DNA of 64,000 nucleotides, taken from Xylona heveae TC161. Taxonomy: Eukaryota; Ascomycota; Xylonomycetes; Xylonales; Xylonaceae. Shown piece by piece: positions 55,827 to 64,000 of the stretch (the first letter of the stretch is position 1; each line of letters begins with the position of its first letter). The position numbers and the translations under genes are program-made. Under the pieces are notes generated by a model, which ran no database searches, was not told the origin of the DNA, and saw only the letters and a list, made by a program, of their open reading frames with translations. The stretch is taken from the NCBI RefSeq assembly GCF_001619985.1, contig NW_017264196.1, positions 1 through 64,000 on the forward strand. Reading direction: 5' to 3'.

Positions 55827-56889
55827 CTATTTATCTCTTCCAAGCCGTTCGTCATCATCCGCCACAAGTTCGTATGCTGGGCGGAAATGTGTCTTGGAGG
55901 ATGCCTCGACTTCATTCTCCGTTGCAGAATTTAGCCGCAACGACGGATTGGGATGGGTATCCGTGGTTCCGCCTAGTGATGTGTAACCGCGATCGTACAG
56001 CGGGCAGTAGGGTATCTCCAGATGCCGAATGAACTGTTGCCAACAAGTTAGTTTCCCAGTCATATTGGAACCATCGCTATGGCGATAATCAAGCGAACAC
56101 GCGAAACACTTACTGCCCAAATTTCCGCGTAATGCCAGTCTATCACCGGATGTACGCGCATGAACGTCGGCCATCCTCGATCTGTTGGATCAAAGTGTTT
56201 CAATTCCGCTCCGTGTGGATCTGTACGCCGCGTACCAACCATAATGGCTTTGACGCTCGGGTGATCGTGGAGGTAGTCCGCGAATGCCTCTTTCATGGGC
56301 TTTGCATATCTTGCGAGGTTTAAATGGTAGGTGCTAATACTGTGTTCGACAAAGTCGTCGACTTCCTTGAATGGATGGGGAGATACTATGTAGACGGACT
56401 GAAGATGTGATGAGGGCGACGATCGGAAAGAGGGTATCTCATAAAGCGCGGCAAGAAAGAGTATAAGTAGAACTAGGCAATCCTTTCCGCCGTTGTAGGA
56501 AAGAGAAACTTCGTCGAGCCTTAAACATAAACGTTCAATTGTCAGCGCAAGAAACTCGACAGCCAATTCCATGATTCCTTGATAGACTGCAAATCTCAAG
56601 GGTTCCAAACCACATTTTACCTCCATCTAGGAGAATGTGGTATCACTGTGGAATCAAATTGCCCATAACCATACCTGTACAATGTAAGCGCCTCGCGGAT
56701 AACGTCCAGAGATATCCGGGTTTGATTCTGGACGGTTTTGAGACGTTTTGAGGGCGCATCGGAAAGAAGAAAGGCATTGATGCGCTCATTCACGCGGCGG
56801 CAGATGACTTTAAAGTCTGACTCTGCAGTTGAGCCAGCAGATGCATCGTTATGAGCAGCGTGGCCATTGAGATGAGGATTGTCGGGCAT
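55827..56889 (-). CDS. fad1: FAD synthase (FMN adenylyltransferase, PAPS-reductase family)
   Basis: Three exons, complement(55827..56033, 56114..56519, 56675..56889), give 275 residues. The ATP-pyrophosphatase motif is LSLSYNGGKDCLVLL (about 78-92). The FAD1 signature MVGTRRTDPHGAELKHFDPT and RVHPVIDWHYAEIWAFIR follow, the latter rebuilt across the last junction. The C-terminus contains IPYCPLYDRGYTSLGGTTDT, as in the family. It adenylates FMN to FAD and is expected in the cytosol. The first intron (56520-56674) is long for this locus. An alternative reading could include a 6-nt exon within it, also in frame; the simpler single intron is preferred. The ATG at 56889 is the first in-frame ATG of the open first exon. 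Confidence 0.92.
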
Positions 56890-57472
56890 GGCGGGGTAGT
56901 AGGACGTAGGCGTCAATCACGCCCGTTCCATCTGGAATCGACTTAATCTCCGGGAAGGCGGCTAAAAGACCTTGAGAGAGGCGTGAGAAATGGACAGATG
57001 TAGGATTGTTTTGTTCACGTCGATAGACAAGGGGACTAGAGTAACAGTTTACTCGGGAAATAATATGGGGGTTTTCGTTATCAGAGATGTGTCATGACTG
57101 ATTTACCGGGTCCAAGACACCACGGCCCGAAGGCGGTCAGCCTAATTCCGCGACGGGCCTAGAAGGTTCGGATTCATCATCACCCACAAGGTCAAAACAA
57201 TCTCCAGTGCCACCATTTCGATTGCAGGTCTTGACGCAAAAGCTATAATCCTGATGACGGAAGTCTCAGCTTTAACAAAATCGAATCATGCCTGTCATAG
57301 AGAATACTTGAAGCATCAACACCATAAAGTTTTGTCTCTAAACCCAGATTTGCTACATGGATAACGGATGATAACGCTATGAAATTGAGTGTCGAAATCA
57401 AAATGGGAGCCCACATGAATGTAATTAAGCCTATTAAACAAGAAAATATGGTATAAAACTTTTGCAATCCGC
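56890..57472. other. Intergenic, presumed fad1 promoter
   Basis: This 0.58 kb lies between two same-strand genes. The part next to 56889 is the probable fad1 promoter; the remainder is the 3' flank of dbp4. No gene is seen. Confidence 0.45.
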
Positions 57473-59919
57473 TCAATTGAGCAATCCTGAAGCCAATGCC
57501 TCCAATTCCTCCAATGTCTCCGGCTCGTGCGCAGCAGCCACATCGCGGCGTTTCGAAGGCTTCGATTCGTCTTCTGAAGCATCCTCGAACCACTTCTTCG
57601 GGCGTTTTGCAGATGGCTCGGTCTCGACGTCTGCATCGGACATTTCCACGTCTTCTCCTTCTTCTTCTCCCTCCTCGGGTTCTTCGTATGGCGCAGATTC
57701 GGCAGCCTCTCTCGCCTTGCGCTTTTCCTTTTTCTCCCGTCTCTTCTCCTTGAAGAGCTGCTTGTCCGCAATGTCGGCTTCCTGCACCCTCTTGCGCTCC
57801 TCGTCCAAGAATTTGACGCGTTGAGTTTCGGCAGGACCCTTTTCGCGGAACTGATCCTCGTCTTCCATCTCGTAGATTTCGTGTGCTTCGCCGTTGTCGT
57901 CGTACACAAGCTTCGTTCCCTTGCCCATGTATTTGAGAAGCTTCTTCTTCGACTTGAGCAATTTCTCTCTGCGCTTCGAGTCGATGACGAGAGCCTCTTC
58001 CGCGTTGCCAATGGGTACCACCTTGGCCTTCTTGTCAGCGCGCTGTTCTGCCCCGTTGTCCTCGGCGTCTGATAGGTCGGAAATTTCGTCGTGATTGAAT
58101 CGTCGTTTGACTTGCAAGAAGTCATCGTCCTCGTCGGCATCCTGCTCATGGTCTTTTTCGTGGCCGCCCTCGCCAATCATCTTCGCATAGTGGTCGGCCA
58201 AGACGTCCTGGTTCCGCCTCTCAAACATGCGGTCATACTTCGTCCGAACCTCCTTCTTCTTGTCCTCCTTATTCTTCTTAGTCTCTGCCTCTGAGTCTTC
58301 CTCTGAGTCAGATACCGCCTGTCGAGGCGCATTCTTGAGAGCCTTCGCGTTGTCACCCTTGAGGAACTTGATACGGGGTGCTCCGGGCAAGCCCAAGCTA
58401 GCAGAGAATTCCTCTAGAGGAAGTTTGTCAAGATGAAAGATATCCTTGTCTTTTTGAAGATGAACAGACTTGACGTAGGAAACGAACGCCTTCTGCCCGA
58501 GATATTTCAACTCGGGATCCTTGAAGCACATGTTCTGAAGTTGATTCTGGATACTCTGCTGCTTCTTTTGCCTCACATTGATCTTCTCAATGGGCACTTT
58601 CTTTTGTTCAAGACGTCTCAGCATCCCTTCCTCCTCGCTCGGATCGAGGAACAGGACGGCACGACCGTCGCGTTCGTATCGGGCGGTACGTCCAACACGG
58701 TGAATATACGTATCAGCGTCTTCAGGGCAGTCAAATTGAATCACCCAATCAACAGCCGGAAAGTCCAAACCTCGAGCCACCACGTCGGTCGCGAACAGAC
58801 AAGAGTGCTTTGCTCTTGAGAAAGAAGAGGTGACATCCAATCTGGACGTTTGTTTCTGACGTCCGTGTAGATGCAAAAGCGGAATACCAGGCTGGAGATG
58901 GCGTAAACTTTCGTAGACGAATCGAACTTGCTTACTTGACGAGAGGAAAACCAGAATCTTCGACTTTACATTGGCGCGAATGAAACTCCACAGCGTATCA
59001 AGCTTCTGGTGAAGTGGTGTGACGACGTAATGCTGCTGAAGCGTCGAAGGAGTCGCGCTCGTTGCTGCCTCATGCACCGAGATGTACTCTGGTTCGCGCA
59101 GGCTCAATCGAGCCAAATCCGACACTCTCTTCGTCTGCGTAGCACTGAAAAGCATGGTCTGTCGTTCCTTGGGAAGGTGCTCGATAATCGCATCCACTGT
59201 CGACTGGAAACCCATATCCATGATACGGTCGGCCTCATCCAAAACTAACATCTGCAGATTATCCACATCAAATGCCGCTGTCTGGTCCATATGCTGCAAC
59301 ATTCGGCCGGGCGTGCACACGAGGATATTCATTCGCGAGAGTCGCTCCCGCTCCTCGTTCAAAGACTTTCCACCAATGACTAATCCTGCCGAAAATGTAT
59401 GGTATCGTCCAATCTTGCGCAAAACTTCAAAAATCTGAATCGCCAATTCCCGAGTTGGCGACAGGATCAGAGCACCTAGCCCGTCAAACTCAGTCCATCT
59501 CTTCCGTACAAGGTTTTCCAGGACCGGAATCAAAAACGCCAGTGTCTTTCCGCTTCCCGTCTTCGCAGCACCCAAGCAGTCTTTCCCTTTGAGCGCGAGC
59601 GGAATAGCCTTTCTCTGAATATCGGTCAGAGTTTTGAAATGAGAGGCTTCCAAACCGTCAGCCGTCGGTGTCGAGAGCGGCAGGTCGGCAACATCTTTGA
59701 TTTCTGCTTCTTTCGGATCCTTTGGGAATATAACATATCAGCCCGCCAAGTTTCCAACGTGATATCTTCACATTTATGAACAGCCTCAAAACAACTTACC
59801 AGCTCCTCCACCGCCTTTTGCAGTTTAGACAGGTCCTCTTCTCCACGCTTTCTCTTCAGCGAGCGCGCTTGATTCTTGGGGTTGGAGGGCTTAACCCCGC
59901 CTTGAAGCGCAGGGGCCAT
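57473..59919 (-). CDS. dbp4: ATP-dependent DEAD-box RNA helicase Dbp4 (Hca4)
   Basis: Two exons, complement(57473..59719, 59800..59919), give 788 residues. The N-terminus is basic ([18 protein letters not shown]). Helicase motifs in order: Q motif ([14 protein letters not shown]), [61 protein letters not shown] and HRVGRTAR, spanning about 65-440. The post-helicase block ([25 protein letters not shown]) and the long, highly charged tail rich in Asp/Glu and Lys ([29 protein letters not shown]) are typical of Dbp4. The enzyme works in the nucleolus releasing U14 snoRNA during 18S rRNA processing. It shares a 331-bp divergent promoter with the J-protein gene. Confidence 0.95.
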
Positions 59920-60250
59920 TTTTTATTGTTTTAGTTGGTTGTCCAAGTCGATATGTGTATGTTGTGAAGTTAGGAATTATGTCTCAGGTTTGACTATAAT
60001 TATTTTGCTTGTGAAGACATGGACAGCCGGGACAAAAAGTAACTTTAACAGAGTTATCTCACTTGCTGGAAAAGATCTTTCGCTTAGACCCGCGGCTAAA
60101 CTCCGTCTTTCCCAGCAATCGCCGACACCCCGACACGCGACTCTTGCCTGAAGCAACTACGTCGGCAGTGATTCTGATATCTCGACTTCTTCAACTCGAA
60201 TCTTGAAGCCGTGGGGGAATACTCTCCCAGGAGTCGCTTTTTGAAACATA
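59920..60250. promoter_or_regulatory. Short divergent promoter, dbp4 and spf31-like gene
   Basis: These 331 bp must hold both promoters and leaders. No discrete motif is called. Such a short spacing makes co-regulation of the two RNA-processing genes plausible. Confidence 0.5.
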
Positions 60251-61102
60251 ATGGCAGACGACGACAGGGATATTCTCGCCGAGCTTGAGCGAGAAGAGAA
60301 AGACTTCAACAAAGTGAGCGCAAAAACACATCCTGTCACTTTCTTCGTCCCAATCGAATCAACTAACGTTATTTGCACACAAGGACGCGGAAATAGATAG
60401 TATGTTCTTTTGCCAACCTGCTTCTGTTATATTCTGTCTAATCTTTTCCTTCTTTGCAACAGGAATTCTTAAATCATTTCGACTAGATGCGTACGTTTTA
60501 CACCTGTCCTTCCACCATACGCACCGACCCCACGTGCTGCCTTCACACCGCAAAAACTAACTCAAGTTTTGTTCTTGAATAGCTACGCCGTTCTGGATCT
60601 CCAACCGGGCGTTCCCGATTCCGACATCAAGGCAACTTACAAGAAGAAATCACTTCTCATCCATCCCGACAAAACAACCAACCCATCCGCACCCGACGCC
60701 TTCGACCGGCTAAAGAAGGCGCAGACCGAGCTCCTGGATGAAAAGACGCGAGAACGCTTGGATGAAGCCATTGCCGATGCACGCATGCTACTGATTCGCG
60801 AACGCAAATGGACCGTTGACAGTCCGGAACTGAAGACGCCCGAATTTGCCAAGGACTGGCGGGAAAAGACCAAGGCGGTACTGATGGACAACGAGCTCCG
60901 ACGACGGAGACAGATCAAGGCACAGATGCAAGAAGAAGGACGTCAGCAGAAGAAGGAAGACGAGGATATTGAGATGCGCAAACGGAAGCGATCACATGAG
61001 CAGGCGTGGGAGGATAGCAGAGAGCAGCGGATCGGTAGCTGGAGAGATTTCCAGAAGGCGTCGGAGAAGAAGAAAAAGAAGAAACAGAAGCCGCTGGGAT
61101 AG
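60251..61102 (+). CDS. spf31: J-domain protein, Spf31/DNAJC8-like splicing-associated factor
   Basis: Four exons, join(60251..60313, 60384..60399, 60463..60490, 60583..61102), give 208 residues. The first three exons are 63, 16 and 28 nt; together they give MADDDRDILAELEREEKDFN, then DAEIDRILKSFRLDA, joining exactly to YAVLDLQPGVPDSDIKATYK. The J domain (about 35-105) has the invariant HPD in LLIHPDKTTNP. A helical charged region follows, and the end is Lys-rich (SEKKKKKKQKPLG), probably a nuclear signal. The order of a short acidic N-terminus, a J domain and a basic helical tail matches Spf31/DNAJC8, a spliceosome-associated co-chaperone. The Met at 60251 is supported because it is the only start that leads through the small exons in frame. 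Confidence 0.88.
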
Positions 61103-62144
61103 TATACCCGGATCAGCGACATGTGCGCTGTAGGACTGCTATTCCGTGCGCATACGTGAATTCGTGGGAAAGTTCATGAAGAAGGGCGAAAGATGGCGTT
61201 ACAGGCATAAAAACCCCTAGGCCGATCTAGGACATAACTTACTGCTTTTTGCTGCTCATTCATTAGGCATTTTGGCTGCGCGTATATCCACAACCGTTGG
61301 CTGTTTGCAAAGACAACGCTTCCGTGGAAGTATATTGATATTTCCATTGGCATATTGCTTTATTAACAAAGCTTAGATTATTTCCACTTTGCTTCTCTGA
61401 CTGGAAGATATTCAGATTTCCTGAGTGATGATGTGCGTGCCTGGGTGTATAATTATATTAAATAATTCCTAGATCAACACTGTAATAGTTACTTTTGATT
61501 ATATTTGTATGTGTAATCTTGTCATTTGCCGTCGATTAATGAGGCAATGATAGAAAGAGAAAAGAGGGAAAGTGACGACTAGATTAGTGTCGCTCATGCA
61601 GCTTAATGACTTTGTATGTACATACAAAATAAGACTATGCCAGAAAAGGAGGAAGTAAATGATATGGCTGTGCTGAAACAAATGCTCTCGTTGCCAAGTC
61701 TAGAGTGAAGGAATCGCAAGAGAAAATGAAAATAAAAGGAAAGGAAAGGAAACTTTAAGGACAGAGCGCTATGCCACACAAAATGCTACGCCGTATATGA
61801 CCAATTCCTGCGCTAGAAATGCTGCACTGGGTGACCTAAAAGTATGCAAGCAGCTCCCAATACTACATAGGGAAAGAAAGGTATTATGCGATATGGTTGA
61901 TCATAGCATCCGCCTCGGATGAAACGATAAAGTGAAAATGATGAGCAGAAAGATATCAGCGCACGAAGTGTTGGCATCTCTCTCGGCAAGTGTGCCTCCA
62001 AAGCGAGATTTGGATACGAACAGAAAGAGTAGAAAATTATCCTCCCGCGCTTAGTCCAAATGATGAGTTGGGCGACAGTCAATATACAGTGACCGGATCG
62101 CAAATTAATGCCCTTACGTCAAGCGTAATGGCCAAGGTATTTGC
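61103..62144. other. Convergent 3' intergenic region, no supported gene
   Basis: This 1 kb lies between two convergent genes. It is AT-rich with no recognisable coding, repeat or RNA feature. Confidence 0.5.
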
Positions 62145-63985
62145 TTATTCGATCATCTCTTCGATCCTCAACCGTTTCCTTCTTACTGGGCTGCTAGGGG
62201 CATCCGAAGACTGTCCGCCTGAGTTTTCTTGAGGAGGTACGCGAGGTACGTGAGATGGCTCTGACGCTTCATCGTCTGTGTGTAGAAGAGAGCCTACTGC
62301 GCGAAGTGGCGGCAGTCGAAGTCCCCTTGTCCCACTATCATCTCGGATCCCAAGCCCCTGAGCCTGAGAGGTATATGGTTCGGTAGTTGTTGAATATGAG
62401 CCTCTACCTTCTAAAAACGGTGGGCTTCCGGACATGGGCAGGCTTTTGGCAGAGAGTAAAGCGGATGCATAACCCCGCTGGCTAGCTGAGGCGCGACGAG
62501 AGAAATCTGAAGGCGGCCGCGGGTAGGAATTCAGCTGAGTGAGCGCCGGACTTGTGTTTGAATGTGTGTAATACTGGGAAGTCGACACGGATGATGCGCT
62601 GGAGAGTCGCCGAAGACCAGGGCTATCATCTGGCAAGGCCACATCCCGAGGAGACATTTGATATTGGCTGGGAGTGCTGAAAGGCGACGGAGGAGCCAGT
62701 CTGGGATCAGGGGGTAGGTAAAGCGAGACAACGGCAAAGAATGGTATCGTCTTAGCTAGGCAGATTCGAGCCTGAAGCCGTCGTGGCGTCGAACCAGAAA
62801 AATTAAAATTGAAGGTATCAATCCGCTCCTGATACGCAGCCGTCGAGGACAGGGCTTCCTGAAGTGGAATCGACCCAATCGTGGCCAATTCAGTGGAGCC
62901 GTAAATTGGAGCTAAGTATGCGGGCTCTCGGGTATCACGTTCGTCTCTAAGCTCTCTTCTCAAGTTTTGCAAACTGGGTCGGTCATGCTCTGCCACCAAG
63001 TCCATCAAGCTCAGTCCTCTCATGTCCGCTCCCGGTGCAATGGCTTCTTGAAAAGCTTGATCGTAGCTTGCAATGACAAGATCCAACGACAAAAGGGCAG
63101 TGGCGATGACGGCAGACCGAAGTTCAGGAGGAGCTACCGCCTGGGACTGAGGGGAGCCGAAGCCCTTTCGTTCTGTAGGCAGGTTAGCTCGAATGCGTCA
63201 AGGCAACACAAACTTCCTACTCACCTTGAAAGGGAACGCTCTGTGTGCGTTTTGCGTCAAATTCAGATTGTAGCCTTTGAAATGAAGGAGAGTTCGTCGC
63301 AAACTGCTCCTGCGGTAGCAGAGGAGGTCCAGTCGATTGTTGTGGCACGTTTTGTGAGCCGCCTTCTGAACTTCTATCTCGTTCGTCTCGCAGACGAGGC
63401 CTCCCTCTTTTTTTATGTTGGACGTCGACGCAGCTATCCTGCTATAAGATTAGTAAAATGAAATGGCGCTTTCTAGTCGTGGGAACCACTCGCCTGCTTT
63501 CCCATGGCGCAGCAGCGTGGACATGGCCTTGTCGACTCGCATTTCAGATGAGCACGCTTGCAATTCAGACAGGCTGATGGAACATGCGCTTTGTATCTGC
63601 GCTGAGTTCTTCCGGATTGCAATGGATCGTCTTGGGCGCCAAGTCGACCGACTTCGAAAGAGTCCTGTACAGAAGGGGAGAAGGAGCCAGACTGTGCTAT
63701 CGGTTTATTTTGATGCGCGACATATCCAGATTGTGGGAGAAAGGGGCTCCTCTCCGAAGGGCTGGATGTAAAGGAATCGTATGGCATCTGGGGGTATCGG
63801 CTTGGAAGTGCTTCATACTGAGGTCCAGCCTCTACACGGTGGCCTCTGACGTTGGGACCTTCATCAGGCTCTTTATTTGTAATCTCATCAAGACGGAGAC
63901 CTCGTGAGATCGTTGCCAACGTGTTCAATTCATCTTGTGTATCCCAGCGTCCTGAACCGTGAGAGGGGGTCCCGGGAAGAGACAT
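62145..63985 (-). CDS. Zn(II)2Cys6 transcription factor with PAS-like region
   Basis: Model complement(62145..63172, 63225..63438, 63494..63985), 577 residues. The Zn cluster is completed only by splicing: Cys139, 142, 149, 155, 158 on the first exon (PSACLNCKRAHLKCESTR, PCPRC) and Cys167 on the second (DSCVDVQHKKRGRPRL). The spacing C-x2-C-x6-C-x5-C-x2-C-x8-C is canonical. The joining intron has a GC donor (CAG|GCGAGT), a good ACTAAT branch site and an AG acceptor. A region near 265-400 (LDLVIASYDQAFQEAIAPG, GLSLMDLVAEHDRPSLQNL) resembles a PAS fold. Between and after these parts the protein is Ser/Pro-rich. It is a nuclear DNA-binding regulator of unknown target. Only 15 bp of upstream sequence is in the window, so further 5' exons cannot be excluded. 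Confidence 0.82.
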
Positions 63986-64000
63986 GGAAAAGACTAGGAG

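Noticed and set aside
57316-58176. Arg/Ser-rich 286-codon frame overlapping the dbp4 3' end
   Set aside because: It is the shifted frame of the Lys/Glu-rich dbp4 tail and reads into the 3' flank.

Overview
The window is a gene-dense stretch of a filamentous ascomycete (Pezizomycotina) nuclear genome, most likely a eurotiomycete. The evidence is short introns (about 50-150 bp) with fungal branch sites (CTAAC, CTGAC, ACTAAT), Zn(II)2Cys6 and DUF3716 proteins, a Dicer-like protein, a trifunctional pyrABCN-type pyrimidine gene and a YVC1-type vacuolar channel. Exon boundaries below were set by hand from splice signals, reading frame and family continuity. Every multi-exon model given closes to a whole number of codons.

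Layout: 1-4.9 kb holds the 3' end of a probable ADAM-type metalloprotease, a bZIP/DUF3425 regulator (-) and a divergent zinc-type dehydrogenase (+). 4.9-16 kb holds a large F-box/WD/UIM protein (+), a twin-ATPase ABC protein with a mitochondrial-looking N-terminus (-), a VAMP7/Nyv1 R-SNARE (-) and a 56-residue single-membrane-span protein split over three exons (+). 16.9-31 kb holds the Yvc1 TRP-like channel (-) and the pyrABCN carbamoyl-phosphate synthase/aspartate transcarbamylase (+), separated by a 2.1 kb divergent region. 31-44 kb holds Dicer-like 1 (12 exons, -), Tap42 (+), a GDSL esterase (-) and a DUF3716 protein (-). 44-64 kb holds hamartin/Tsc1 (+), peroxisomal Lon (-), mitochondrial ribosomal protein uL23m (-), Oca1-type phosphatase (+), FAD synthase (-), Dbp4 helicase (-), a Spf31-type J protein (+) and a Zn2Cys6 regulator (-).

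Most genes are conserved housekeeping functions and do not form one pathway. Some themes recur: TOR signalling (Tsc1, Tap42), vacuole function (Nyv1, Yvc1), mitochondrial functions (uL23m, the ABC protein, possibly the 56-residue protein), RNA processing (Dbp4, Spf31, Dcl1) and pyrimidine/flavin synthesis. No secondary-metabolite cluster, intact transposon, CRISPR array, tRNA or rRNA gene was recognised. I did not find a convincing new multi-gene system. The most unusual features concern gene structure: 4-, 15- and 16-nt exons, a GC-AG intron, and a peroxisomal targeting signal carried on a separate last exon. The ABC protein also shows complementary loss of motifs in its two ATPase halves.
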